Shown: positions 46,077 through 55,745 of the stretch, piece after piece | How positions within the stretch are numbered: the stretch's first letter is position 1 | Layout: every line of letters begins with the position of its first letter | Origin: Thiocapsa imhoffii | GTDB taxonomy: Bacteria; Pseudomonadota; Gammaproteobacteria; Chromatiales; Chromatiaceae | Direction of reading: 5' to 3' | Assembly: GCF_016583985.1 (NCBI RefSeq) | Contig: NZ_NRSD01000001.1 | Location: forward strand, 124,001-188,000 | Length of the DNA: 64,000 nt | Position numbers and translations under genes: made by a program | Notes under the pieces: model-generated | What the model saw: the letters and a program-made list of their open reading frames with translations, nothing else | What the model was told of the DNA's origin: nothing | The model's database searches: none

Positions 46077-46128
46077 TGCGGAGATCCACCTAACCGCTCC
46101 TGTCGCAATCCCTGTCTGGAGTCCTCTC

Positions 46129-46848
46129 ATGACCATCAATGCGCGTTTGCCGCATGTCAACTGGCTCCGGGTCGGTCTGATCTGGATGCCAATTTGGGCG
46201 CTGATGACCAGCGTCGCCTGGTCCGAGGAGCCTGTCGTTGGCCCCGACATCAACCGCTACTATCACGGCGCCGATGCCGAGCGCTGGCAAGACATCTTCG
46301 AAAGCGAGGGGCGCGAGGTCTACGATCGACGCTTCGATATCCTGAGTGTCCTGCGGCTTGCCCCCGGCCAGCGCGTCGCCGATGTGGGCGCGGGCAGCGG
46401 ACTCTTCAGCATGCTGTTCGCCGAGGCGGTCGGGCCGACGGGGCGGGTCTATGCGGTGGACATTTCCGAGAGCTTCATCAGGGCGATCGAGTCCCGCGCC
46501 GCCGCCGCCGGGCTGACGAACGTGATCCCGATCCTGAGCGAACAGACCAGCACCGAACTCCCGGCGGCGAGCGTCGATCTGGTCTTCGTAGCCGACACTT
46601 ATCACCACTTCGAGTATCCCCAATCGATGCTGGCCTCGATCCACGAGGCCTTGGTTCCGGGCGGCCAACTGGCCATCATCGACTTCAGACGCGAGCCGGG
46701 AATCAGCAGCCGTTGGATCCTCGGTCATGTACGGGCGGGGCGTGAACAGGTGATCGCGGAGGTCGAGCAAGCCGGATTCACCATGCTCGACGAGCCCTTG
46801 CGGCTGCGGATGAATTATTTCGTGCGCTTCGAAAAGACGGGGCCCTAA
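46129..46848 (+). CDS. Class I SAM methyltransferase with signal peptide
   Basis: The 239-residue protein is a Rossmann-fold methyltransferase: RVADVGAGSGLFSMLFAEAV is motif I, VYAVDISESFI motif II, DLVFVADTYHHFEYP the post-II region and LVPGGQLAIIDFRREPG motif III. The N-terminus (LRVGLIWMPIWALMTSVAWSEEP) looks like a cleavable Sec signal peptide with cleavage near residue 32. Export would put the enzyme in the periplasm, where SAM is not expected. Homologues with such N-termini occur in proteobacteria, and the helix may instead act as a membrane anchor. The substrate is unknown. It follows the hydrolase gene, and the two may be co-transcribed. Confidence 0.78.
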   Translation: MTINARLPHVNWLRVGLIWMPIWALMTSVAWSEEPVVGPDINRYYHGADAERWQDIFESEGREVYDRRFDILSVLRLAPGQRVADVGAGSGLFSMLFAEAVGPTGRVYAVDISESFIRAIESRAAAAGLTNVIPILSEQTSTELPAASVDLVFVADTYHHFEYPQSMLASIHEALVPGGQLAIIDFRREPGISSRWILGHVRAGREQVIAEVEQAGFTMLDEPLRLRMNYFVRFEKTGP

Positions 46849-47010
46849 GCGGGCCGTCACCACCCGCGGCGCCCAAGACCTCTGGCCACGGCTCACCGCG
46901 CCGAGCCCCCGATCCTGATGGACCACAGGCGAGATCTTCCAACGCGATGAGAGCCGGCAAGGGCAAGTGATCCGGGTGTGGGGGATGTAGGCCTCCTGCC
47001 GGCTCGAGGC

Positions 47011-47991
47011 TCAACCCTCCCGGTGCAGCCTTGGCGCACAATAACGTGCCGCCGCGGCCTGCAAGCGTTCGGCGACCAGCCGGCGTAACTCGGGCGGTGC
47101 CGCGACCTCGACGTCGTTGCCGTATTTGAGGATATCCATCAGCAATTCGCGGGGGTCTGAGTAGGGGATCTGCAACTCGTAGCCATCCAGCAGCCACTGA
47201 CCGATCTGGTCGGGATGCCAGGACTCGTCGGCGACCCAGCGGGCGGCCTCGGCGCTAAAGCGCAGGACCGCCCAGGCCTTGGCGTTGCCAGAGAAGATGC
47301 CAAAGCTCGCGCCAAGAAAACGATCGAGGACCGTTGCGTCACACTGCAACGCCTGTTCCTGATGGGTCTTGACCCGCTGGATACGATCCAACGAGAAGAT
47401 GCGCAGCTCCTTGGCCTGATCACAATGGGCCGCGAGATACCAATTATCGCGATAGCGCAGCAGTCGTTGGGGATGGACGGTCCGCGTGCTGACACGATTG
47501 CGTTGTCGACCGTGGTATTGGATGTCAATACGATGGCCTTCGAGCAAGGCGCTGGCCACCGCGCCGAAACGTTCGGCATTGGTCGTGCGCGTGGCGAAGG
47601 GCTGCAACAGGATGCGCTCATTGACCGCGCTCGCGCGGTGGCCGCTTTGCGCGAGGAGACCGCGGATACGCGCCCGCAGCGGACCCAGATAAGGCGTGAG
47701 CAGGCCAGGCTGGACCATCTCGAACAGCCGCGCGCTCGCCAGCAAGGCGAAGAGTTCGGTTTCGTTCAGCCAAAATCCCGGCAGTTCGAATTTCGGGGAT
47801 GTGCTCTGATAGCGATAGCCGTTGGTGGGGCGATCGTACTCGATGGGTGCCCCCATGAAATCCTTCATGTAGGTCAGATCGCGCACCACGGTGGCCCGTG
47901 AGACCTCCAGGTGCTGCTGCATTTGCAGCAATGAACGCGGCTTTTCCTTCAGCAAGGCATGCAGGCGGTAGATGCGTTCAGCGCGATTCAT
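47011..47991 (-). CDS. WYL domain transcriptional regulator (YafY type)
   Basis: The 326-residue protein has an N-terminal winged helix (NRAERIYRLHALLKEKPRSL with SRATVVRDLTYMK) and a WYL domain. The WYL core shows NRVSTRTVHPQRLLRYRDNWYLAAHC and LRIFSLDRI, followed by a WCX-type C-terminal extension (GYELQIPYSDPRELLMDIL). WYL regulators bind nucleic acid or nucleotide ligands and often control defence, DNA-damage or metabolic genes. No target is apparent nearby. It is convergent with the methyltransferase gene. Confidence 0.88.
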   Translation of the reverse strand: MNRAERIYRLHALLKEKPRSLLQMQQHLEVSRATVVRDLTYMKDFMGAPIEYDRPTNGYRYQSTSPKFELPGFWLNETELFALLASARLFEMVQPGLLTPYLGPLRARIRGLLAQSGHRASAVNERILLQPFATRTTNAERFGAVASALLEGHRIDIQYHGRQRNRVSTRTVHPQRLLRYRDNWYLAAHCDQAKELRIFSLDRIQRVKTHQEQALQCDATVLDRFLGASFGIFSGNAKAWAVLRFSAEAARWVADESWHPDQIGQWLLDGYELQIPYSDPRELLMDILKYGNDVEVAAPPELRRLVAERLQAAAARYCAPRLHREG

Positions 47992-48256
47992 CAGTCCAGC
48001 CTCGACCGGGTTGCCGCCGATGTCCTAGGTCACGCCAACCGGTGTTCCAGGTCCTGCGCTTTCCGGTGTCCCCGCGCCGTCACCCATGCGGGTGCGATCC
48101 GTTCCGCAACAGCCTCTTCGATATCATGGCGACCGTGAACTCCAGCGGACGCCCACCAGCCGGGCTCTTGTCAGCGCCGCTTACAGCGGCGTCCTGGCAA
48201 GAGTAGCCCAGTCACACCATCCACCGGAAGCTGCCGGACCAAAACCGGCATAGGGC

Positions 48257-48721
48257 TCAGGTCCTCGCCTTGTTCACCACCAGCCAATAGGTCACTCCCA
48301 AAGCCAGCACGGTTACGCCCGTGGCATACACATAGGCCGGCTCCACCGTGGCATAGTCCAGCACGATCACTTTTCGGGAAATCGCCATTAAGGCCGTGGC
48401 GACCACCAGTTTCACATGGATCACATCATCGCGCAGATAGAGTGTGATATTGACAAAAATCTCAATGGCAATCAGTACCGCTAGAAAAGCACCGAAAGTG
48501 GAAAAGATGTCGTTAATATTGAGTAGAAAATAAGGTGGCGTGTAAATTTTTTCGTATAACACCAAGAGCACATCACCAATGCCCCAAAGAATGACAAACA
48601 CCATCAGTATCGCTAACACTCGAACCGCTTGCCGAATGATTTTGTGCAAGAAATTGATGATGGGATCCTGATTATTATAGGAAAAGTGGCCGTCATTCCC
48701 TCGCGAATCTGGGTCCAACAT
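48257..48721 (-). CDS. PsiE-like phosphate-starvation-inducible membrane protein
   Basis: The 154-residue protein has four membrane helices: VRVLAILMVFVILWGIGDVL, FGAFLAVLIAIEIFVNI, KLVVATALMAISRKVIVLDY and YATGVTVLALGVTYWLVV. LRDDVIHVKLVVATALMAISRK fits the PsiE family. I chose ATG 48721 because GAGGAG lies just upstream; a frame to 48781 adds 20 residues. The coding sequence is clearly more AT-rich than its neighbours (for example 48400-48720), which suggests acquisition from another source or relaxed base composition. Function in phosphate stress is inferred from the family name only. Confidence 0.78.
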   Translation of the reverse strand: MLDPDSRGNDGHFSYNNQDPIINFLHKIIRQAVRVLAILMVFVILWGIGDVLLVLYEKIYTPPYFLLNINDIFSTFGAFLAVLIAIEIFVNITLYLRDDVIHVKLVVATALMAISRKVIVLDYATVEPAYVYATGVTVLALGVTYWLVVNKART

Positions 48722-49128
48722 ATTGTTCTCCTCAATGAATTTTGCTCTGATCCTCAATGGCGCCGGTTCACTTGAGCCCATTTGAGTGGTGTGTCAAAAA
48801 AGGTGGGTTTGAACCCCGAATCTTGCCTGATCAATCTGGGGCCAACATAGCAAGTTTTGCAGGTTGCGACAGTTCGCCGCGTTGGGATCGAGGTCGCAAC
48901 GATTCGATGAGCCACACCGCGTGCGGATCCTAGAGAGGGTGGAAGACCGGGTTGCGAAGCGGCCGGAGTCGCTTGCGGACACGCGCGTTTCAGCGGGTCT
49001 CGACGATGGCCGTGATCCGTCACCGTACGACTCACCCGATTGCCGATTTGGTTTCCTCATGGAGGGCCGGTCGGACGGATCTTGCTACGAGGTGACCGCA
49101 CGCGACGCGGCTGCGAGTGCGTGCGCGA
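48722..49128. other. Intergenic region upstream of the psiE-like gene
   Basis: The 407 bases between the psiE-like gene and pyrD (both on the minus strand) hold no open frame with family features. I see no RNA gene or terminator with a T run. Confidence 0.5.
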
Positions 49129-50163
49129 TCAGTTCCGCAACAGCCTCCTGACGAAACCGGGTCCCTGATAGATGAGACCAGTATAGACCTGCACCAGGTT
49201 TGCTCCAGCCGCGCGTTTCGCCGACACCCCCGCGGGGTCCATGATCCCGCCGACCCCGATGAGGACGGGGTCTGGCCCTACGGCCTCCCGGATGAGCGCG
49301 AGCAGGGCGGTACTGCGCGCGAGGATCGGGCGCCCCGAGAGTCCGCCGCTCATCCCCGTGGTCAGGCTGGTCAGTCCATCGAAGCGAATACTGGTATTGG
49401 TGAGGATGAACCCAGCGCAACCAGCAGCGAGGGCCGCGCGTGCGCACTCGACGGCCTCCGCGTCGGCGAGATCCGGTGCCAGCTTGATCAACAGCGGGCG
49501 TGGTTGCGTCAGGGCTTGGTTGGGTCCCTGGATGGCGTCGAGGATGCGGGTGACCTCCTCGACCCGCTGGAGATCGCGCAGCCCCGGGGTGTTCGGGCTC
49601 GAGATGTTGACCACCACATAGTCGGCCAGATGACCGACGCGCTCGAAGCTGCGCCGATAGTCCGCGGCTGCCTCGTCGGCCGGCGTCACCTTGGATTTGC
49701 CCAGATTCACCCCGAGCGGCACCTGCAGGATGGCGCGTTCGCGCAGCCGCTCTAGCCGCCGCGCCGCGACCTCCGCGCCGCTATTGTTGAAGCCCATGCG
49801 ATTGATGAGGGCCTCATCCGCGGGCAGGCGAAAGAGGCGTGGTTGGGGGTTGCCGGGTTGAGGCAGGGCGGTGATGGTGCCGACCTCGATGAAGCCGAAA
49901 CCGAGCGCCTGCCAAGCGGGAACGGCACGTGCATCCTTGTCCAATCCGGCGGCGAGTCCGATCGGGTTGGGGAAACGCAACCCCATCGCCTCGACCGCCA
50001 GAGCGGGGTCGCGCGCGACGTCGCCCTCTCGCAGCCCGCCGCTGAACCAGGCCGACCAGCGTGCGAGGACTCCTAACGTGAGGTCATGCGCGCGCTCCGG
50101 GTCCAAGCGGAAGAACAGCGGACGCACGACGGGCCAGAGGTCGAGGCGTGAAGGGTGAGGCAT
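49129..50163 (-). CDS. pyrD: Dihydroorotate dehydrogenase (quinone), class 2
   Basis: The 344-residue membrane-associated flavoenzyme oxidises dihydroorotate to orotate with quinone in pyrimidine synthesis. NPIGLAAGLDKDA, FGFIEVGTITALPQPGNPQP, NRMGFNNSGA and VVVNISSPNTPGLR (with the class 2 catalytic serine) are present. ILTNTSIRFDGL, GGLSGRPI and IGVGGIMDP form the FMN phosphate site. The N-terminal helix (LWPVVRPLFFRLDPERAH) matches the quinone-side extension of class 2 enzymes. The length is normal. Confidence 0.96.
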   Translation of the reverse strand: MPHPSRLDLWPVVRPLFFRLDPERAHDLTLGVLARWSAWFSGGLREGDVARDPALAVEAMGLRFPNPIGLAAGLDKDARAVPAWQALGFGFIEVGTITALPQPGNPQPRLFRLPADEALINRMGFNNSGAEVAARRLERLRERAILQVPLGVNLGKSKVTPADEAAADYRRSFERVGHLADYVVVNISSPNTPGLRDLQRVEEVTRILDAIQGPNQALTQPRPLLIKLAPDLADAEAVECARAALAAGCAGFILTNTSIRFDGLTSLTTGMSGGLSGRPILARSTALLALIREAVGPDPVLIGVGGIMDPAGVSAKRAAGANLVQVYTGLIYQGPGFVRRLLRN

Positions 50164-50172
50164 AAGGAGGTC

Positions 50173-51096
50173 CTATGTGCGCGAGCATGGTGGTCGAGCC
50201 TGACCAGAAGCGGTCGCCTCGCGCGCGAGGAGGCGCCGCTCCGCGCCGAGGCCATAGAGATTCCCGACCAGGATCAGTGCCGCCCCGGTCATGATCCAGG
50301 GGTCCAGCCCTTCGCCGTAGAAGAGCAGCCCCACGAGCGCGATCAGTGGCAGACGCAGGAAGTCCAGCGGCAGAACGAGTGTGGCGTCAGCATGCTGAAA
50401 CGCCTTGGCGATGCCGAGATGCGCGCTGATGCCGGTCACCGCGGCGACGCCGAACCAGAGGGCATCGTCCCAGGACATGGGTTGCCACACCAGCAGGGCC
50501 GGTCCGAGACCGATCAGCAGTTGCATCACCAGCATCCAGAACAGGATGGTGAAGACTTGGTCGTGGCGCGTGAGCCCTTTGGTGGCGGTCAAGCTCACCG
50601 CGAACCCCATCGCCGCCGCCAGCCCGATCAGGATTCCGAGATCGAGGGGTTGCAGGCCGGGACGCGTCATGATCAGGACCCCGATCAGCCCCAGGATGAG
50701 CGCGGTGAGGCGACCGCGATGAAGACGCTCGCCGAGAAAGACGAGCGCCAGCAGGGCGGCCCAGACGGGTGCGGTGAACTCCAGCGCGAACACCATGGCG
50801 AGTGGCAGCATGCCGATCGCCGTGATCCAGCAGACCTGACCACCATAGTGAAAGAGGTTGCGCAACAGATGCAACGGCAACTGTTGCGTGCGATGGAAGC
50901 CGGGAGCCAACCAGAGCGCGAGCGGGATCAAGATGGGGAGTCCAAGCAGGGTGCGCACCCACAGGAATTGCACCGGCTCCATGCCCTGCAGTAACTCGCG
51001 CGCCGACACCGCCAAGAGTGCGAAGGAGATCAGGGCGACCCCCATCCATCCCGCCGCGCGCGGAAGATCCACCGAGGTGCGTGATGGCTCGGTCAT
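50173..51096 (-). CDS. EamA/DMT superfamily transporter
   Basis: The 307-residue protein has ten membrane helices in two EamA repeats. The first repeat has VQFLWVRTLLGLPILIPLAL and LPLAMVFALEFTAPVWAALLALVFLGERL. The second ends with HADATLVLPLDFLRLPLIALVGLLFYGEGL. The family exports small metabolites or acts in nucleotide-sugar or amino-acid efflux; the substrate cannot be read here. I chose ATG 51096; the longer frame up to 51171 runs into the remains of a symporter gene. It lies nine bases upstream of pyrD on the same strand, suggesting co-transcription. Confidence 0.82.
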   Translation of the reverse strand: MTEPSRTSVDLPRAAGWMGVALISFALLAVSARELLQGMEPVQFLWVRTLLGLPILIPLALWLAPGFHRTQQLPLHLLRNLFHYGGQVCWITAIGMLPLAMVFALEFTAPVWAALLALVFLGERLHRGRLTALILGLIGVLIMTRPGLQPLDLGILIGLAAAMGFAVSLTATKGLTRHDQVFTILFWMLVMQLLIGLGPALLVWQPMSWDDALWFGVAAVTGISAHLGIAKAFQHADATLVLPLDFLRLPLIALVGLLFYGEGLDPWIMTGAALILVGNLYGLGAERRLLAREATASGQARPPCSRT

Positions 51097-51121
51097 CGAA
51101 AGGCCACGATCAAGGCCAGTA

Positions 51122-51382
51122 TCAGGAGCCGCCATCATTCGCCACCGCGATGCCCCAGGTGTAGGCGGCACCCATGAGCCCGATCAGGGTCGTCGATGAG
51201 ATGTTCGAGGCGAACAGCGAGAGCCCGACCGGGAGCCACCCCAGTCGGCGACCCGCTAGGAAGAGGTCATCGGCGCTGCGGATGCGGCGGGCGAGGTGGG
51301 CGCCGATCGCAAGGACGATCAGCAGATCGCCACCGATGATGGCGAGATCGAGTGGGGCGAGACGGGCGACGAAGGGATCCAT
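51122..51382 (-). pseudogene. Sodium:solute symporter gene remnant (N-terminal end only)
   Basis: The 86-residue frame LDLAIIGGDLLIVLAIGAHLA, DDLFLAGRRLGWLPVGLSLF and SNISSTTLIGLMGAAYTWGIAVAN is the first part of an SSS-family (SLC5-like) transporter, which is normally about 500 residues. After VAN the frame runs into a stop. Shifting one base continues the family sequence (WRLLILALIVAF), so a one-base deletion near 51134 broke the gene. The homology then ends at the EamA gene start, so about 1.2 kb of the original gene is missing. Confidence 0.8.
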
Positions 51383-51477
51383 GACAGGCGTGATCCGTGG
51401 GGCGCGTCGCGGTGGCGCGCGGGAACCGGGTGGGGTTCACCGGGCGCCGCGCGGGGCGCGCGATCGGTCCGAGCGGA

Positions 51478-52923
51478 TTAGCGGGGTGCCAACTTCTCCA
51501 GCAGGAGACGGTTGACCTCTTGTGGGTTGGCCTTGCCTTGACTCGCCTTCATGGTCTGTCCGACGAAAAAGCCGAGCACCTTCTCCTTGCCGGCACGATA
51601 CTGTTCGACCTGCTCGGGATTCGCCGTGATGATGCCGTCGATGATGGCCTCCAGCGCGCTGCTGTCGGTGATCTGACGCAAACCCCGATCCATGATGATG
51701 CTGTCGGCGTCGCCCTCGCCATGCCACATGGCCTCGAAGACCTGTTTGGCGAGCTTGCCCGAGATGGTGCCGTCCTGGATGCGATGAATCAGCCCCGCCA
51801 GCATCGCCGCGGAGACCGGGCTCTCGGTGATCTCCAACTCCGAGCGATTCAGCGCGGCACTGAGTTCGCCACTCACCCAGTTCGCGGCCAGCTTGGGTTC
51901 GCCGCTCGCCTGCGCCACCGCCTCGAAATACTGCGCCAACTCACGGGTCATGCTCAATTGGCTGGCATCGTATTCGGTCAGTCCGTACTGAACGTGGAAG
52001 CGCTCGCGCAAACTGTCCGGGAGTTCAGGCAGATCCGCGACCGCATCGACGATGAAGGCGACGTCCAACTCGACCGGCAGCAGGTCCGGGTCGGGGAAGT
52101 AGCGATAGTCGTTCGCCTCCTCCTTCGAACGCATGCTGCGCGTTTCATCGCGCTCGGCATCATAGAGGCGGGTCTCCTGCACCACGGTTCCGCCGCTCTC
52201 GAGGACGTCGATCTGTCGTTCGACCTCGAATTGGATCGCCCGCTCGAGGAAGCGGAATGAGTTGATGTTCTTGATTTCGGCGCGGGTACCAAAGGTCGTC
52301 TGACCCAGCGGGCGCACGGAGACGTTGGCATCGACCCGGAAGGACCCTTCCTGCATGTTGCCGTCGCTGATGCCGATCCAGCGCACCAACTGATGGATCT
52401 TGCGCGCATAGGCCACCGCCTCCTGCGCCGAGCGCAGGTCGGGCTCGGACACGATCTCGAGTAGCGGCGTTCCGGCGCGATTGAGATCGATCCCGGTGTA
52501 GCCGCCGCCGCGCAAGGATGCATCATGCAGAGACTTGCCCGCGTCCTCCTCGAGATGGGCCCGGGTCACGCCAACCGACTTCAGGGTCCCATCGTCGAGG
52601 ACGATCTCGACCCACCCCTCGCCGACGATCGGTAACTCGTATTGACTGATTTGGTAGCCCTTGGGCAGATCCGGGTAGAAGTAGTTCTTGCGCGCGAATA
52701 CCGAACGCGGGGCGATGGTCGCCCCGATCGCCTTGCCGAACCGTACCGCCAGCCGCACGGCCTCCTGATTCAGCACGGGCAAGACGCCGGGCAGGCCCAG
52801 GTCGATCGCGCACGCCTGGGTGTTGGGCGCGGCGCCGAAGCGGGTCGCGGCGCCCGAGAAGATCTTCGACTGGGTCGCGAGTTGGGTGTGGATCTCGAGA
52901 CCAATCACGGTTTCCCATTGCAT
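51478..52923 (-). CDS. gatB: Aspartyl/glutamyl-tRNA amidotransferase subunit B
   Basis: The 481-residue subunit binds misacylated Glu-tRNA(Gln) or Asp-tRNA(Asn) and carries the kinase/transamidase site. [22 protein letters not shown] is the family start. [51 protein letters not shown] and [15 protein letters not shown] are conserved. The C-terminal YqeY-like helical domain ends with [16 protein letters not shown]. It follows gatA by 87 bases in the gatCAB operon. Confidence 0.97.
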   Translation of the reverse strand: MQWETVIGLEIHTQLATQSKIFSGAATRFGAAPNTQACAIDLGLPGVLPVLNQEAVRLAVRFGKAIGATIAPRSVFARKNYFYPDLPKGYQISQYELPIVGEGWVEIVLDDGTLKSVGVTRAHLEEDAGKSLHDASLRGGGYTGIDLNRAGTPLLEIVSEPDLRSAQEAVAYARKIHQLVRWIGISDGNMQEGSFRVDANVSVRPLGQTTFGTRAEIKNINSFRFLERAIQFEVERQIDVLESGGTVVQETRLYDAERDETRSMRSKEEANDYRYFPDPDLLPVELDVAFIVDAVADLPELPDSLRERFHVQYGLTEYDASQLSMTRELAQYFEAVAQASGEPKLAANWVSGELSAALNRSELEITESPVSAAMLAGLIHRIQDGTISGKLAKQVFEAMWHGEGDADSIIMDRGLRQITDSSALEAIIDGIITANPEQVEQYRAGKEKVLGFFVGQTMKASQGKANPQEVNRLLLEKLAPR

Positions 52924-53010
52924 GCTACGTCACCTCTGTCGCGCGCCGGTTCGCACCGGGCGCCCTGATCGTCTGATCCGCGTGCCACGCCGGGTTGCGC
53001 GGCGCGACCT

Positions 53011-54465
53011 TCATTCGAAGCCCGTCGGTGCCTGTTGATGCCAATGCGTGACATGCTGGTAGCGATGCGCGACATTGAGCAGCCGGGCCTCCTGGAAGGC
53101 GTTGCCGATGATCTGTAAGCCGACCGGGAGCCCGGCGACCGGCGCGATCGGAATCGAGATCCCCGGCAGACCGGCCAGATTGGTTGCGATCGTGTAGATG
53201 TCGTTCAGATACATGGCCACCGGGTCATCCGTCTTGGCCCCGAGCGGGAAGGCGGTGGTGGGCGTGGTCGGACCCATGATGACATCGACCTGTTCGAAGG
53301 CGCGGGCGAAATCCCCCGCGATCAGTTGGCGGATGCGTTGGGCCTTCAAATAATAGGCATCGTAGTAACCCGCCGAGAGCACATAGGTCCCGATCATGAT
53401 GCGACGCTGGACTTCCGTGCCGAAGCCCTCGGCGCGGCTGCGCTGGTAGAGGTCCTCGAGGTCGCGCGGCTCGGCGCAGCGATGCCCATAGCGCACGCCA
53501 TCGAAGCGCGCGAGATTCGACGAACACTCGGCGGGTGCGACCACATAGTAGACCGGCACCGAGAGCGGGCTGTTGGGCAGACTGATCTCCTGCACCGTGG
53601 CGCCGAGACGCTCGTACTCCTTGATCGCATCCTGCACGGACGCGGCCACCCGGTCGTCGAGACCCGCGCCGAAGTACTCCTTTGGCAAGCCGATGCGCAG
53701 CCCCGCGATCTCATCATCGAGCGCGTCGACATAGTCCGGAACCTCCACATCCGCGCTCGTGGAGTCGCGCGGATCGAAGCCGGCCATCTCATCGAGCAGA
53801 CAGGCCGCATCCGCCGCCGAGCGGGCCAGCACCCCGGCCTGATCGAGCGAGGAGGCGAAGGCGATCATCCCCCAGCGGGAGCACCGGCCATAGGTCGGCT
53901 TCAAGCCAGTGATGCCGCAGAGCGCGGCGGGTTGGCGGATCGAACCCCCCGTGTCGGTGCCGGTTGCCGCCGCGCACAGCCGCGCGGCGACCGCCGCGGC
54001 CGATCCCCCCGAGGAGCCGCCCGGAACGCGCGCCGCATCCCACGGGTTCTTCACGGGGCCATAGAAGCTCGTTTCGTTCGACGAGCCCATCGCGAATTCA
54101 TCCATGTTGGTCTTGCCCAACACGATCGCACCGGCCGCGGCGAGCCGCTCGACCACCGTGGCATCGTAGGGCGCGACAAAGTTGTCGAGCATGCGCGACC
54201 CGCAGCTCGTCTTGAGCCCCTTGGTGCAAAAGATGTCCTTGTGAGCAATCGGGATTCCCGCCAAGGGTCCGGCGACACCCCGGGCGATGGCCTGATCGGC
54301 GCGCGCGGCGGCGGCCAGCGCCGATTCGCGCGCAACGCTGATGAAGCTATTCAAGCGTGGATCCAGGCGCGCGATGCGCTCCAGATAATGCTGGGTGAGT
54401 TCGACGCTGGAGTAGGTGCGCAGCCGCAACTCCGCCGCCATTTGCGCAATGGATTTGTTCTGCAT
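53011..54465 (-). CDS. gatA: Aspartyl/glutamyl-tRNA amidotransferase subunit A
   Basis: The 484-residue amidase subunit releases ammonia from glutamine. The Ser-cisSer-Lys triad is visible as the lysine in [12 protein letters not shown] (about residue 75), the cis-serine in [13 protein letters not shown] (about residue 150) and the nucleophilic serine in [15 protein letters not shown] (about residue 173). The amidase signature continues with [13 protein letters not shown]. The ATG at 54465 overlaps the last base of the gatC stop. The length is standard. Confidence 0.97.
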   Translation of the reverse strand: MQNKSIAQMAAELRLRTYSSVELTQHYLERIARLDPRLNSFISVARESALAAAARADQAIARGVAGPLAGIPIAHKDIFCTKGLKTSCGSRMLDNFVAPYDATVVERLAAAGAIVLGKTNMDEFAMGSSNETSFYGPVKNPWDAARVPGGSSGGSAAAVAARLCAAATGTDTGGSIRQPAALCGITGLKPTYGRCSRWGMIAFASSLDQAGVLARSAADAACLLDEMAGFDPRDSTSADVEVPDYVDALDDEIAGLRIGLPKEYFGAGLDDRVAASVQDAIKEYERLGATVQEISLPNSPLSVPVYYVVAPAECSSNLARFDGVRYGHRCAEPRDLEDLYQRSRAEGFGTEVQRRIMIGTYVLSAGYYDAYYLKAQRIRQLIAGDFARAFEQVDVIMGPTTPTTAFPLGAKTDDPVAMYLNDIYTIATNLAGLPGISIPIAPVAGLPVGLQIIGNAFQEARLLNVAHRYQHVTHWHQQAPTGFE

Positions 54466-54752
54466 CAGTCGATGACCTTCGGCACCAGATAGAGTCCATC
54501 CTCGGTCAAGGGGGCGTTCTCCTGGAACAATTCGCGCTGGTCCTGCTCGGTGACCCGGTCGGCACGCAGGCGCTGGCTCATGTGCAGCGGATGGGCCATC
54601 GGTTCGACACCCTTGGTCTCGACGGCATCCATCTGCGCGACCAGGTCGAGAATCCTCGACAGGTCCTCGGCATAGTGCTCGACGGCTTCGGGTGCAATCG
54701 CGAGCCGAGCCAAATGGGCGATCTTCTCAACGTCTGAGGCATCCAAGGACAT
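54465..54752 (-). CDS. gatC: Aspartyl/glutamyl-tRNA amidotransferase subunit C
   Basis: The 95-residue subunit starts [19 protein letters not shown] and ends with [17 protein letters not shown], the conserved strap that wraps the GatA-GatB interface. [19 protein letters not shown] is also typical. I chose ATG 54752; a longer frame to 54860 adds an arginine/cysteine-rich stretch without homology. It is the first gene of gatCAB and is divergent from the tRNA-Phe gene. Confidence 0.95.
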   Translation of the reverse strand: MSLDASDVEKIAHLARLAIAPEAVEHYAEDLSRILDLVAQMDAVETKGVEPMAHPLHMSQRLRADRVTEQDQRELFQENAPLTEDGLYLVPKVID

Positions 54753-54965
54753 GACCGATCCAGCTTGGGTTGACAAGCCGCGCAACATAGCACAGGCGCG
54801 CGCGGCGCGGAATGTGTGGGTTCCTGAAGGTCGGCGAGCGCATGAGTCGCGTGGCCGCATCAGCGCGCGAGAGGCAGGGCCAACAGGGATTCGATGCGGA
54901 TGGTCCGACCTGCGAGGCCGCGTCGCGAACTATCCCCGCTCCCGCCCCTTTCGAGGCGTTCGGTC

Positions 54966-54994
54966 TTGACGTCCACACAACTTACGGATTTAAT
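54966..54994 (+). promoter_or_regulatory. Sigma-70-type promoter of tRNA-Phe
   Basis: TTGACG at 54966-54971 and TTTAAT at 54989-54994 are separated by exactly 17 bases. Transcription should start near 55001, followed by a GC-rich discriminator (AGCGGCC) typical of stable-RNA promoters. The tRNA begins at 55031. Confidence 0.75.
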
Positions 54995-55030
54995 AAGCGG
55001 CCTGTCAGCCCTCGGGCTAACAGCGCTTAA

Positions 55031-55106
<76 letters not shown>

Positions 55107-55340
55107 TCAAAACAAATAGTTAGCTCAGCCCACCCTGCCGTCCTCAAATTTGGGTCCTTTCCACTGCAGGATCCGCCCGCATCAAGCACCGGCCATTGGC
55201 CCCAGCCCGCTTGCGAGCACGGTGGGTCAAGCCGCCCCATATCTGCAGATTTCGCGGTACTATCACACCGCGACCGACCGAGACGGACTCGCGTTCCCCG
55301 AGCCAGCCATGCAGCGATGTGATGGAAGGGCTCACACCCG

Positions 55341-55745
55341 ATGAACCCGATGACCCGCACCAGCGGAAAGCTCCGGATCCGGCACTTGAAGTACCCCGTG
55401 TCGGGACCTCGGTCAATCCGCGGCGGGTGACTCTGGACCGACTACCTCACGAGCCTGCGCGGCCAGCTGGTGTATGTGGAGACGCTGGGTTCGGCTGCAG
55501 CCTGGGTGGATCGGGGCGGGGCCGAGGCGCTGGACGCCCTCGCCGGCGACCTGCTGGCGCTCACCTACTTCGACGCCCGCCACGCTTTGCCGCTGCCCCT
55601 CTGGTACGCTCAGTCCGGGGTGGAGATCGTCAAGCGCAAGGAGCGCGGACGCGGGATCCTGGAGTTCTACAAGGCCGAGGCCCTACGCGCCATGCGCGAG
55701 GAGCAGGTCGATCAGGCCTGGCTCGCTGGCTGGGAGGAAGAGTAA
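55341..55745 (+). pseudogene. Uncharacterised gene with in-frame stop, upstream of hsdS-like gene
   Basis: From ATG 55341, with GGAAGGG ten bases ahead, the frame reads 29 residues to a TGA at 55428-55430. It then continues open in the same frame through LWTDYLTSLRGQLVYVETLG to a TAA at 55743-55745. The last part would be a 91-residue protein from GTG 55470, rich in Ala/Leu/Glu (GRGILEFYKAEALRAMREEQ). The TAA overlaps the start of the hsdS-like gene, so the two formed an operon. I do not recognise the family. It could be one gene with a nonsense mutation, or a short gene starting at 55470. Confidence 0.45.

Noticed and set aside
46951..47005. Inverted repeat GAGCCGGCA / TGCCGGCTC as a terminator between convergent genes
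   Set aside because: The 37-base loop and missing T run make it weak evidence for termination.
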